Part shown: positions 1 through 11,150 of the stretch, one piece after another | Numbering within the stretch: the first letter of the stretch is position 1 | Layout: the number at the start of each line of letters is the position of its first letter | DNA from: Saccharum officinarum | Lineage: Eukaryota; Streptophyta; Magnoliopsida; Poales; Poaceae | DNA: 64,000 bases | Direction of reading: 5' to 3' | Assembly (NCBI GenBank): GCA_020631735.1 | Contig: JAIWYO010009566.1 | Coordinates: 1-64,000 of the forward strand | Notes under the pieces: generated by a model | The model's database searches: none | Told to the model about the DNA's origin: nothing | The model's input: only the letters and a program-made list of their open reading frames with translations | Position numbers and translations under genes: made by a program

Positions 1-2087
1 TGTTGTTGTTGTTGTTGTGCGATCCGTCGAGCCTCAGTCCTATCCGAGGGGAGGTCCCCTTGGATGAGGTAGTCGAGGTACGGGACGCGCCAATCAGGTT
101 CGAGGTCAGACGGTGGCGTCAAATCTCCCACCTGCATGGCTTGAGCCCCGGTCGAGGGGGCTTCTGCCTCAGGTGGAGGGTCGAGCGACGCCCCATCGAC
201 CCCCCCGACTGGCCTGAGGTCGATGGATGGATGCTGAAGGTCTTTCGCGAAGACGTCCGGTGGAACCGTGGCTCGACCGGACGCGATTTTTGCCAGTTCA
301 TCAGCGGCCTCATTATACCTGCGTGCGATGTGGTTGAGCTCGAGGCCGTGAAACTTGTCCTCGAGGCGCCGTACTTCTTGGCAGTAGGCCTCCATCTTGG
401 GGTCGCGGCAGCTCGAGCTCTTCATCACCTGATCGATCACGAGTTGGGAGTCGCCTCGGACGTCGAGGTGTCGGACCCCGAGCTCGATGGCGATTCTCAA
501 CCCCGTGACGAGTGCCTCGTATTCGGCGACGTTGTTAGACGCAGGGAAATGAAGCCGGACGACGTAGCGCATGTGAACCCCGAGGGGTGAGACGAAGAGC
601 AAGCCCGCGCCTGCTCCCGTTTTCGTCAATGACCCATCGAAGTACATAGTCCACAGCTCCGCTTGGAGCTGTGCAGGAGGGAGTTGTGTGTCAGTCCACT
701 CGGCCAGAAAATCTGCTAACGCCTGTGACTTGATAGCTTTTCGCGGCGCATAGGACAATGCCTCGCCCATGAGCTCGACCGCCCATTTGGCAACCCTACC
801 CGAGGCTTCCCGGTTCTGGGCTATCTCTCCCAAGGGGAAAGAAGAAACCACAGTAATCGGGTGACCCTCGAAGTAGTGTCGGAGCTTGCGCCGTGTCAAG
901 ATGATAGCATATAGCAGTTTCTGGATCTGTGGATATCGACACTTTGTTTCAGAGAGCACCTCGCTAACGAAATAGACCAGCCTCTGGACGAGCAAGGTGT
1001 GTGCCTCCTCGGCCCGTTCGACAACCAGGGCAACACTGGCTACTTGTGATGTCGCGGCGACATAGAGTAGGAGTGGTTCCCCCGGGGTCGGAGGGACGAG
1101 GATCGGTGAGCTAGAGAGGGTGGCTTTCAGTTTCGTGAGAGCCTCCTCAGCCTCGAGGTTCCAGGAAAAATGGTCCGATTTCCTCAAGAGACGGTACAGA
1201 GGGAGTGCTTTTTCGCCAAGGCGCGAAATGAAACGGCTGAGTGCCGCCAAGCAACCTGTGACTCTCTGTACGCCTTTGAGATCTCGGATGGGGCCCATCT
1301 TGGTTATTGCAGAGATTTTTTTAGGGTTGGCCTCGATGCCACGTTTAGATACAATAAACCCTAAAAGCATACCTCGTGGGATGCCGAAAACACATTTCTC
1401 CGGATTGAGTTTGATGTTTTTTGCCCTGAGGCACTTGAATGCAACGTCGAGGTTGCTGACCAGATCGTCGGCACGTTGGGTTTTGACCACGATGTCGTCG
1501 ACGTAAGCTTCGACGGTCGACCCAATGTGCTTCCCGAAAACGTGTTGCATGCATCGCTGGTACGTTGCCCCCGCGTTCCGGAGACCGAAGGGCATCATAA
1601 CGTAGCAATACATGCCGAATGGGGTGATGAATGAAGTCGCGAGCTGGTCGGACTCCTTCATTTTGATCTGGTGGTAGCCGGAATATGCATCTAAGAATGA
1701 GAGAGTTTCACATCCCGCGGTGGAATCAACGATTTGATCAATGCGTGGCAAAGGGAAGGGAACTTTCAGACATGCTTTATTTAAACCAGTATAGTCTACG
1801 CACATCCTCCATTTCCCACTCTTTTTTCTAACTAATACAGGATTAGCTAGCCACTCGGGATGATGAACCTCCTTGATGAACCCGGCCTCCAACAGTTTGT
1901 GTATCTCCTCGCCGATAACCCTGTGCTTCTCCTCATCGAAGCGGCGCAGGCGTTGCTTCACCGGTTTGGATCCGGCCCGGATCTCCAAGGCGTGCTCGGC
2001 GACTTCCCTGGGTATGCCTGGCATATCCGAGGGACTCCACGCAAAGATGTCGACGTTCGCGCGGAGAAAGTCGATGAGCACTGCTTC
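1..2087 (-). CDS. pol: reverse transcriptase and RNase H (partial, 3' end outside window)
   Basis: I checked every codon from 2087 to 3 on the minus strand and found no stop. Reverse transcriptase shows the expected order: [20 protein letters not shown] near 1860-1800, [12 protein letters not shown] near 1710, [14 protein letters not shown] near 1590 and the catalytic YVDD at 1505-1494. RNase H follows, with the first catalytic Asp in MYFDGS (647-630), the Glu in VAEYEAL near 515, the Asp in GDSQL near 455, and the final Asp in NEAADELA near 300. At the left edge (17-1) a CAA run encodes polyglutamine. Integrase would come next. There is no independent start; it would need readthrough of the TAG at 2088 or fusion with gag. 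Confidence 0.9.
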
Positions 2088-3745
2088 CTATTTAGGATCG
2101 AGGGTGGCGCTGACGTTCAGCGTCCTCCCTTTGGGATCAGCGGGGTCGAGGGGTACGAGTTTGACGTCTTCGGCGGGCTCGAAGCTGCCGGCATGGCGTT
2201 TTGGGTCGGGAATCGTTTTGGCGAGACCGTCGAGGTCTGCAGCCAAGCTTGCCGACTCAAAAACAGCCTCGTCATGCTCGACGCACTCGACGTCGCACTC
2301 GTAGGCATGTTCATACGAGGGCCCTACAGTGATGACACCGTTTGGGCCAGGCATTTTGAGCTTAAGGTAGGTGTAGTTCGGGATCGCCATGAACTTGGCG
2401 TAGCATGGGCGTCCCAGGATAGCGTGGTACGTTCCACGGAATCCGACCACTTCGAAAGTGAGAGTTTCCTTTCGAAAGTTGGCCGGTGTGCCAAAGCAAA
2501 CAGGCAGATCGACCCGCCCGAGGGGTTCCGCCCGTTTCCCTGGCACGACTCCGTGGAAGCCCCCGACGCTAGGCTGGAGGCGCGCTCTGTCGACCCCTAA
2601 GAGGTCGAGGGCCTGAGAGTAGATAATGTTGAGGCTGCTTCCGCCGTCCATGAGCACTTTGGTGAGGCGTGTGTTGGTGATGACGGGGTCAACAACGAGT
2701 GGATAGACCCCAGGGTTGGGGACGTAGTCTGGGTGGTCATCACGGTCGAAAGTGATGGCCACCGCAGACCAATCAAGGAAACGGGGTACTGCCGATTGTA
2801 CGGAGAAGACCTCGCGCCGTTCTCGCTTGCGCTGGCGCGCAGAGAGGCAGGTCGAGGGCCCTCCGTAGATCATGTAGCAGTCGCGGATCTCGGGAAATTC
2901 CCCGTCCTTGTCGTCACCCTTAGGGTCCTCCTCCTTGTCGTCCTTCTTGGCGTCGGCACCCCCGAAGTACCTGCGCAGCATGTGACAATCCTCGAGGTTA
3001 TGGTTAGTGAGTCCCTTGTGGTAGGGACACGGCTCTTTGAGCATTTTGTCGAAGACGCCCCCGCCGGGGGGGCCTCGAGGTTTCTTGTGCTCGGTAGCAG
3101 CGACGAGCTCGTCGGCTGGGGCCTCGAGCTTGCCCTGCTGGCCTTTCTTCTTCTTGCGGTTGTTTCTCATGGGGCCTCGGGTGGAACTCGCGGGGTCGTC
3201 GACCTTCTGCTCCCCCCTCGCCGGCTCGCCGCCAAAGATTGCACCAACCGCCTCCTCGCCGGCGGCGAAGTTGGTGACGATGTCCATCAATCCGTTGGCA
3301 GTGAGCGGGGTGTTACGGCCCAACTCCCGGACCAACTCCTTACAGGTGGTACCGGAGAGGAAGGCCGTAATCACGTCGGAGTCGGTGATGTTGGGGAGCT
3401 CGGTGCGCTGCCGGGAGAAGCGCCGGATGTAGTCCCGGAGGGACTCATCTGGTTTCTGCTTACAGCCCCAGAGGTCCCACGAGTTGCCGGGGCGCATGTA
3501 GGTTCCCTTGAAATTTCCCTCGAACACCCTCACGAGATCGTCCCAGTCGTGGATCTGCCAAGGTGGGAGATCCTCGAGCCAGGCTCGGGCGGTGTCAGAG
3601 AGGAACAGGGGGAGTTGCCGAATGATGACCCGGTCGTCGGTGGCCCCGCCCAACTGACACGCCAAGCGGAAATCGGCGAGCCAAAGTTCGGGTTTGGTCT
3701 CGCCGTTATACTTGGCGAGAGTCGTGGGGGACGGAACTGAGCCGG
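2088..3745 (-). pseudogene. gag capsid domain plus retroviral-type aspartic protease
   Basis: Continues the element in the shifted frame; the longest ATG-initiated stretch is 525 codons from 3665. The first third matches a Retrotrans_gag domain in character (AWLEDL, then SLRDYIRRFSRQRTEL). A Cys/His cluster (CPYHKG...NHNLEDC) takes the place of a zinc knuckle. A protease follows, with the motif LMDGGSSLNI near 2660 (Gly where many proteases have DSG or DTG) and ILGRP near 2420. The frame ends at a TAG at 2090-2088, but the next codon begins pol in the same frame, so gag-protease and pol are separated by a single stop codon. Confidence 0.85.
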
Positions 3746-5242
3746 GGGCACCGTCTCACGGATAGCCTTACTGAACACCCGAGGACCTGGGGGTTCGGGT
3801 GAAGGGCTACGGTCTTCCGAGCTGTCGTAGCGTCCGCCCCTGTGGACGTGGTAGCCTCGAGCTACACCGTCACCGTGTTTGCGCGTGCGACGCTCGACGA
3901 TGTTGCCACGGGTGTCTCGAGGCTCGCGGTCATTGGCGATGGGCTCAGGGGCCGGTGCTACCCGGTTTCGCCGGGCAGGCTCGGGATGAACCGAGGCTTC
4001 TCTCTCCTGTCGGGAAGGCTCGAGGGTCCGCTCCGAGGCTGCTTCGCGCCGCCTCGAGGCAGAGCTCTCGGCCTGCTGCATGGCGGCAGTCTCGAGGAGT
4101 CCTCGGATTTCGTCTCGAGCCTGACGGGCGTCAGGGTTTGACGGCTCGGGCATGTTGCGCAGGAGCATGGCGGCAGCGACGACGTTTTGGCTGGCTCGAG
4201 CGAAAACCGGAGGGTCGACCGCCCGGTCCTCGTCGATGCGACGGTTGACGTCGCGAGCTCTCTCACGAGCTCTCCCGCCAAATACGTGTTCTGCACGCTC
4301 ACGCTCGAGGGTTTGCTGGAGAAGATCCAGGTTTTCCCGTTCCTCGTCAAGCTGGTCCTGCAACTCGCGAATCTGTTCGAGCTGCGCTCCTTGATCCGCA
4401 AGGAACTAGGGCTCGTTTCGCTCGGCAGGAAGTTCGACATGAGGGGGCGTGTGCCTTCCTTCGACCGGCTCTTCGTCCTCTGATTCCGAGGTGCTTTCAA
4501 CGTCGATGTTGAAGCACTCGCGAGTCGGATCATAGGTGTCGTCAGCCGAGTCGGAGTCAGGAGCGCCAAAGTAGTAATATGACGGGGGAATGTGTGGCCG
4601 TTGCCAACCGTCACCGCGGTGACGATATGAAGAAGCAGTCACACGAGGCTCTGTTTCCGGTGTCTCGGTAGAGTCCCGATAATCAGAAGCCGGCATGGAC
4701 GCAACGAGGTCCAGAGTGGAGCGTAGATGGTGTCCAGGGAGTTCCTCATAAGCGCTCATGCGAGTGCTCACGGAGGATGCATACACCCGGGCAACCGAGT
4801 CCAGCCCAAACGGGAATGGTGATGGGGACGTCGCTGCCCGTGGCGAAATAGATGCTACGGACAGTGGTGTCTCACCGGACGGGGGAGCGGCGGGATTCTT
4901 CGTCGGCACGCCACCCTCAGCCAGGCTCGTCCTTCCCAAATCTTCAAAAAGGAGATCTAGGCTGGCGCCTGTCTGGGGGGTGCCGGACCGGGGGATCCCA
5001 TCGCCCTCTGCGAGGTGGAGACGGTGGTTGTACCGGGCTCGCCGTCGCCGGGCGGCCCGCGCCCGCCTGGAGCGACGGAGCCGGTTGACTGCTCCCCCAG
5101 GCTGGGAGAGCTCGTAATCCTCGTCGGTTGGGTGCCTGGGTGGAAGTAGGATCATGTCGTAGCCAGAGCCGAGCGACAGGAACTCCAAACTCCCAAACCA
5201 GATCACCGTAGCCAACGGGATCGGGCGTTCGGGGTTAGCCAT
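3746..5242 (-). pseudogene. gag N-terminal part (broken)
   Basis: Minus-strand reading frame starting at ATG 5242, shortly after the primer site. It encodes a charged, low-complexity gag leader: an arginine-rich stretch, then Ser/Pro/Glu-rich sequence, then a probable coiled coil rich in Gln, Glu and Leu around 4400-4290. An in-frame TAG lies at 4408-4406, and the same frame continues open after it. Near 3750, in a run of C residues, the frame shifts into the one that continues as the capsid-like part of gag. One missing base in the C run would explain the shift. The break is visible in the sequence; its cause is inferred. Confidence 0.75.
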
Positions 5243-5283
5243 CCAGGAAGAACGGCGACAAAGCGAGGTTTGCACGCAGCGCT

Positions 5284-5302
5284 CCCCTACCTGGCGCGCC
5301 AA
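5284..5302 (-). other. Primer-binding site of the gypsy element
   Basis: The minus strand reads TTGGCGCGCCAGGTAGGGG immediately inside the LTR. A near-identical sequence occupies the same place in the deleted gypsy element at 57019-57037, which supports the assignment. I do not name the priming tRNA. Confidence 0.75.
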
Positions 5303-5303
5303 C

Positions 5304-6403
5304 TATCGGTGTTCGGACCGAGGGGGGTCCTAAACCAACGAGTAAATGCTGCGTGACTCTTTCCTGGATGGTGATGCAAGGAGAACACACGGGGGTTTAT
5401 CCTGGTTCGGGCAAAAGAAGGCCCTACGTCCAGCGGGGGGGAGAGGTTTGTATTTTCTTGCACCGAGGTGCTCGTGTAGGGGTTACAAGCAGGCGAGAGA
5501 GGGTGTCGAGCCCAAGTCTCAAAGAGAAAAAAGGAGAAAGGCGGTTGCTTGAGATGTTGATCTCTTGCTTTTCGTTGTTCGGTCGGGTGGTTGGTTGTTT
5601 CGTCTTCTTTTTGTTCGTCTGTTCGTTGGTTGGTTCGTTCGTCCGCCCCCCTCTGTCGAACCCTGGCCTACCCTTTTATAAGGCGAGAGGAGGCCAAGCC
5701 AAGGGGAGCCTTGAGGTGATGCTTTGTCGATTCCTGTTGAGTTGACTGTAGCGACGTGCCTTCGGAATGGCCGGCCATCCCTGGGTACCCTGACATTGTG
5801 GGAGACAAGATGGCGAAATGACCCAGAGCGCCATGCCATACCGTCCTTCGAACTAAGCCGAGCGTCGAAGCTGGGTCGAGGTCGGGTCGAGGTTGGATGG
5901 ATAAGGCCGAATCCCTGATATCGCGGGGAACGGACCTTGTCTTATCCTCCCTCGAGGGTGATTGATGGTGAACAGTGTGCGGTAAGGTGGGTACAGTGAC
6001 GGGTTTCACCTCCCATCATGGGATGGGCGGTAAAACAGTGAGACTCGACGTGGGTATTATTCCCACGTTGGTCCATGCCGCAGCCATGCCGGTAGGTCGT
6101 AGTAGGTACCCGCATTGAATGCTATGGCTTTCGTCCTGGGGTAGGTAAAGAAAACGCGTCGAGGAGCCGGGGCGCGGTCGAGGCGCCCCGTCGAGCGGGC
6201 CTCGTACGAGTCGGAGCCGGGGCGCGGTCGAGGCGCCCCGTCGAGCGGGCCCCGTACGAGTCGGAGCCGGGGCGCGGTCGAGGCGCCCCGTCGAGCGGGC
6301 CGCGTGATATTCGGCCGAGGTGGGCTATCTTTCATTGCGGTTTCGGTTATGTTAGTGTTTTGGCGATAGCTGTGCGTACCCCCGTACTGTTGGTACCGAC
6401 ACA
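5304..6403 (-). repeat. 5' LTR of the Ty3/gypsy element
   Basis: On the minus strand the LTR begins TGTGTCGG at 6403 and runs to 5304, directly before the primer-binding site. No partner LTR is in the window, so the boundaries rest on the terminal TG, the adjacent primer site and similarity of the inner edge (TATCG on the plus strand) to the TSD-verified edge of the small gypsy element at 54877. It contains a three-copy 50-bp repeat at 6163-6301. Confidence 0.8.
6163..6301. repeat. Three tandem 50-bp GC-rich repeats within the LTR
   Basis: The block starting GGAGCCGGGGCG recurs at 6163, 6213 and 6263 with a period of exactly 50 bp; the third copy is partial and ends near 6301. The copies are almost identical. 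They lie close to the 5' (U3) end of the minus-strand LTR, where enhancer-like repeats are common in retrotransposons. A regulatory role is inference. Confidence 0.9.
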
Positions 6404-6968
6404 TAAATTGCCCTGCTTAAGATAGCTCATAATGAACAGGACGTGTGTAAGCTAACACGATACGTGCATGGATGGAGCCTACTACACGTACCACCAAATC
6501 CCAATCATATGCCTGCTCCTAATCCGCCGCCTCATCGTGCAGCATACTGGTTCCTCTTTTGACACCATACAGAAACGATATTAATTTTTTAATACGACAA
6601 GCGCTAGTACACGATTATTATGCTGCTAAAATTTTATATTATTTTTTCGTGCATCTTAACGATCTTAAATGTAAAAACTCAAAACTATAAAGTTGTAGAT
6701 CTCATTAAGAGCTACAATTTTCATATAAAAAGTATCTTAATTTGACAACATAAAAAAGATATTATTATTTTCTAATGCGATAAGCACTTGTACGCGGTTA
6801 TTATGCTCCTGAAATTTTATATTATTTTTTAAGCATCTTAACGTTTTCAAATGAAAAAACTCAAAACCTACAAAGTTGTAGATCTCATCGAGAGCTATAA
6901 TTTTCGTATAAATTTTATCTTCATCCGACGTCGTATCACAGAGTTATGATTTTTCATAGGTTTTGTCT
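6404..6968. repeat. AT-rich intergenic DNA with a diverged 181-bp tandem duplication
   Basis: No gene is seen. Two blocks starting GATATTA at 6577 and 6758 share a long order of matching segments (ATTATGCTSCT, TTTTATATTATTTTTT, GTTGTAGATCTCAT, AGAGCTA.AATTTTC), giving a period of about 181 bp, with the second copy ending near 6940. The duplication is old, with many substitutions. 6409-6570 holds nothing I recognise. Confidence 0.7.
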
Positions 6969-7118
6969 TGTCACGCCACTCCCGGTGGCGTGACAGAACA
7001 ATAGTGTCACGGCGTTTTTTACGTCAGAAACGCCGTCTAACGTGGCATATGCTGCCGCGCCAATGCATGTGGCGCGAGAACGTTATTTGGTCACATCAGT
7101 GGCACTAGCGTGACCAAA
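6969..7118. repeat. Cluster of four consecutive perfect inverted repeats
   Basis: Four hairpins follow one another within 150 bp. TGTCACGCCAC (6969-6979) pairs with 6985-6995 around a 5-nt loop. ACGGCGTTT (7009-7017) pairs with 7028-7036. CGCGCCA (7056-7062) pairs with 7070-7076. TTTGGTCAC (7086-7094) pairs with 7110-7118. All stems are perfect, and several share GTCAC or GGCG cores. Poly-A and AT-rich DNA follow (7133-7200). This resembles foldback or subterminal structure of a transposable element, but I cannot name the family. Confidence 0.75.
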
Positions 7119-7267
7119 ATGGTCAAATTCGTAAAAAAAAAATAGGAACGATTATTATTAAAATATTAAACAAAAAAAGGATTAAAAAATAAAAATTCTC
7201 CGGCGGAAGGAAAAACCGTGCACTGGAACCCTGCGCACAGCACACGTACTACAGCAGAAAGCTAAAC
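7119..7267. other. AT-rich left flank of the 1.94-kb tandem array
   Basis: An A-rich stretch with a run of nine A residues (7133-7141) and ATTATTAAAATATT is followed by about 70 bp of mixed sequence. The tandem array begins at GCAAGAATCC (7268). Nothing coding is visible. Confidence 0.5.
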
Positions 7268-9207
7268 GCAAGAATCCAACAGGCGAATCCAGTCCAGCTT
7301 TGGCGTCGGAGACAAGACAACGTTCCGTGCACCACTGCCTTTGCCCTGAAATTCCGAAGACACTCCGCGTTTGGGCGGGCCGTTGCCTCGATCGGACTCG
7401 GTTATCTGAATGCCTGAATGTGTCAATCAAATTTCTACCGTCTACGCATGCGTATAGCCCGTTCTCGCTTCAATCTGGACTGGGCTGCATCCCCTTTTAA
7501 CGACGACGTGGCCTAGTCTGAACGCCGATTCGGCCCGGCTGAAGCAGGAGGTTCTGAGCAACATGGCAGCAGAATTGAAAGAGACGTACTGTAGTAGTCT
7601 GCAGAAACAATGTTCCCCTGAAACAAGAACATTGTCGTATCATGGCACATTTGCGAGTTGCTATGTCATCCAAGGTGATGAATCACGAAAAGTTTAATTC
7701 AACTAGCTATATATCAAGGTGCCACGGTTCCTAATGATTCAGAACGTAGCATTTCACCAGGAAACAAGGCTTTCTACATACTGGGTATTTGACTATGATC
7801 TTGTCTTGTGTTGATTCCTGTCTGTAGGTCAAACTCGCTCTCCTGGACAGGCTTGCCACCCTTCTCTTCAGCAAATCCGTGAAAAGAGCATTTGCCGTGA
7901 CGTACCTAGCGCCTGGATGCCCGGCTTCTGGGGCGCGTCCAGATGCACCTCGGGGCCGTTCGAGTGCCCTGCCCCCCGTACGGAACAGAATGCCGGTCTC
8001 GCACGGAACCCCATCTCGCCCGCCACACGGAACCACGCCCGCCCCCGCGAGGAACAGAATAGAAAATGGAACCCGCCCTTCCTCCGCTCCCCAACGCGCT
8101 CCTGTCCCCCGTTCCCCAACGCACCTCGTTCTCCAGCCACGCCGTTGTCCCAAAAGAGCATGTAACACTTCAACTGCAACATTACAAAAACATGCATCGA
8201 GTTATAAAAACTGCAACATCGAAAAAATATGTATTACAACATTGAAAAACATGCACTGCAACATCGAAAAAATATCTACTGCAACAACGAAAAATATGTA
8301 ATGCAACATCGAAAAAACATGTACTGCAACATCGAAAAAATATGTACTGCAACATCAAAAATTATGTGCTACAACAATGAAAATTATGTACCGTAACATC
8401 TCAATAAGTAGTACTGCAACATCGCAAAAATATCTATTGCAACGACCGAAAAAAAATCTCATTGCAACATTCGAAAAGCATCTGTTGCAACATCCCAAAA
8501 CACCCATTGCAACACGGGAGGAGGCAATAGCGACCCAGAGCTCTCCGGAACCCTAGCTACTGCCGCGTCCCTCAGATCTAGAGGAGGAGGAGGACAATCA
8601 AATCCAGAGGAGAAGGAGGACGAGGGCTCAAATCCAGAGAGAAGGACTGACCTACCTCGTCGGAGTCGCCGCCGTTGTCATCATCTATGGTGGGGGAGCG
8701 GGAGTCGGGTAACTGGGGCGCGAGGTAGCTTGTCGTGGAGGGGCGAGAGGGAGGGAGGGAGCGCCGACGAACGGACGGGGGCGGCCGGCGCGGCGAGAGC
8801 CGGGTCACTAGGGGCACGGGGTAGCAAGTCGCGGAGGGGGAGAGGGCCAGAGGGAGCGCCGGCGGGCGGGCGGGGTGGCGCGCGGTGTCCGTCACGGCGG
8901 GCGAGCGGGCGCTGCAGTAGAATGGGAGCGCGAGCGCTGCGGGAGTGCGGCTCGAGGAAAGGATAAGGAGGAGCGAGGTAGGCGGGTGGGTCGGGTGCGT
9001 TCGTCCTCATCCGGACGCCCGCTGTATATCAATTCCGCTTCCCGGAGATTCTAGGGCCCGGACGTCCCACGCGCGAGTGTGTCCAAAACAGAATCTTCCC
9101 CTGTCCTCTACTCCCCACCGTGCCCCTATCCGCCGTTCCCCACACCACGTCCCTTTCCCAAAAAAAAAAGAGCACGAAACACTTCAAATGCAAACATTGT
9201 AAACAAC
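7268..9207. repeat. 1.94-kb tandem unit, copy 1
   Basis: First of five head-to-tail copies, each starting GCAAGAATCCAACAGGCGAA. In order it holds: about 650 bp of mixed-composition sequence; a GC-rich stretch with repeated GGAACAGAAT and CCGTTCCCCAACG phrases (about 7910-8150); a TGCAACAT array of ~23-bp period (8174-8516); a block with CCTAG and AGAGGAGGAGGAGG (about 8550-8660); then a very GC-rich stretch to 9060. On the minus strand the GC block contains an ATGATG-initiated short frame followed by a splice-donor-like GGTAGGT. Private differences include ACG in place of the ATG that opens a 63-codon frame in copies 2 and 4. I do not recognise the unit as any named element. Confidence 0.93.
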
Positions 9208-11150
9208 GCAAGAATCCAACAGGCGAATCCAGTCCAGCTTTGGCGTCGGAGACAAGACAACGTTCCGTGCACCACTGCCTTTGCCCTAAAATTCCGAAGA
9301 CACTCCGCGTTTGGGCGGGCCGTTGCCTCGATCGGACTCGGTTATCTGAATGCCTGAATGTGTCAATCAAATTTCTACCGTCTACGCATGCGTATAGCCC
9401 GTTCTCGCTTCAATCTGGACTGGGCTGCATCCCCTTTTAACGACGATGTGGCCTAGTCTGAACGCTGATTTGGCCCGGCTGAAGCAGGAGGTTCTGAGAA
9501 ACATGGCAGCAGAATTGAAAGAGACGTACTGTAGTAGTCTGCAGAAACAATGTTCCCCTGAAACAAGACCATTGTCGTATCATGGCACATTTGCGAGTTG
9601 CTATGTCATCCAAGGTGATGAATCACGAAAAGTTTAATTCAACTAGCTATATATCAAGGTGCCACGGTTCCTAATGATTCAGAACGTAGCATTTCACCAG
9701 GAAACAAGGCTTTCTACATACTGGGTATTTGAGTGTGATCTTGTCTTGTGTTGATTCCTGTCTGTAGGTCAAACTCGCTCTCCTGGACAGGCTTGCCACC
9801 CTTCTCTTCTGCAAATCCGTGAAAAGAGCATTTGCCGTGACGTACCTAGCGCCTGGATGCCCGGCTTCTGGGGCGCGTCCAGATGCACCTCGGGGCCGTT
9901 CAAGTGCCCTGCCCCCCGTACGGAACAGAATGCCGGTCTCGCACGGAACCCCATCTCGCTCGCCGCACGGAACCACGCCCGCCCCCCGCGAGGAACAGAA
10001 TAGAAAACGGAACCCGCCCTTCCTCCGCTCCCCAACGCGCTCCTGTCCCCCGTTCCCCAACGCACCTCGTTCTCCAGCCACGCCGCTGTCCCAAAAGAGC
10101 ATGTAACACTTTAACTGCAACATTACAAAAACATACATCGAGTTATAAAAACTGCAACATTGAAAAAATATGTATTACAACATTGAAAAACATGCACTGC
10201 AACATCGAAAAAATATCTACTGCAACAACGAAAAATATGTAATGCAACATCGAAAAAACATGTACTGCAACATCGAAAAAATATGTACTGCAACATCAAA
10301 AATTATGTGCTACAACAATGAAAATTATGTACCGTAACATCTCAATAAGTAGTACTGCAACATCGCAAAAATATCTATTGCAACGACTGAAAAAAAATCT
10401 CATTGCAACATTCGAAAAACATCTGTTGCAACATCCCAAAACAACCATTGCAACACAGGAGGAGACAATAGCGACCCAGAGCTCGCCGGAACCCTAGCTA
10501 CCGCCGCGTCCCTCAGATCCAGAGGAGGAGGAGGACAATCAGATCCAGAGGAGAGGAGGAGGAGGGCTCAAATCCAGAGAGACGGACTGACCTACCTTGT
10601 CGGAGTCGCCGCCGTCGTCATCATCTCTGGTGGGGGAGCGGGAGTCGGGTCACTGGGGCGCAGGTAGCTTGTCGTGGAGGGGGGAGAGGGAGGGAGGGAG
10701 GGAGCGCCGGTGGACGGACGGGGGCGGCCGGCGCGGCGAGAGCCGGGTCACTGGGGGCACGGGGTAGCAAGTCGCGGAGGGGGAGAGGGCCGGAGGGAGC
10801 GCCGGCGGGCGGGCGGGGTGGCGCGCGGTGTCCGTCACGGCGGGCGAGCGGGCGCTGCAGTAGAATGGGAGCGCGAGCGCTGCGGGAGTGTGGCTCGAGG
10901 AAAGATTAAGGAGGAGCGAGGTAGGTGGGTGGGTCGGGTGCGTTCGTCCTCATCCGGACGCCCGCTGTATAACAATTCCGCTTCCCGGAGATTCTAGCGC
11001 CCGGACGTCCGACGCGCGAGTGTGTCCGAAATAGAATCTTCCCCTGCCCTCCGCTCCCCACCGTGCCCCTATCCGCCGTTCCCCACACCACGTCCCTTTC
11101 CCCAAAAAAAAAGAGCACGAAACACATCAAATGCAAACATTGCAAACAAC
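9208..11150. repeat. 1.94-kb tandem unit, copy 2
   Basis: Second copy, 1943 bp, colinear with copy 1 throughout, including the ~23-bp-period array at 10116-10456. It carries the 63-codon plus-strand frame at 9446-9637 and a minus-strand open frame of about 155 codons ending at 9671. Both are also present in other copies, but neither resembles a protein I know. Confidence 0.93.

Larger units (their letters stand above)
1..6403 (-). mobile_element. Ty3/gypsy LTR retrotransposon, left-truncated by window edge
   Basis: Reading on the minus strand there is a ~1.1-kb LTR (6403 to 5304), a primer-binding site (5302-5284), gag, an aspartic protease, reverse transcriptase and RNase H. Integrase and the 3' LTR would lie left of base 1. 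The order protease-RT-RNase H, the YVDD active-site box and the long gag are typical of grass Ty3/gypsy elements. The coding region is broken by one frameshift and two in-frame TAG codons, so this copy is probably not autonomous as it stands, although the visible pol frame is fully open. The bases right of the LTR (taaat, 6404-6408) are one half of the expected target duplication; the partner is outside the window. Confidence 0.93.

Noticed and set aside
3..590. 195-codon plus-strand frame
   Set aside because: It is antisense to the RNase H part of pol and in register with it; the absence of stops reflects the real minus-strand codons.
2733..3740. 335-codon plus-strand frame
   Set aside because: It lies antisense to gag/protease, which has recognisable domains on the minus strand.
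8174..8516. CRISPR-like array of short direct repeats
   Set aside because: The repeats are degenerate with a 22-23-bp period and no distinct spacers of constant length, and the context is plant nuclear DNA.
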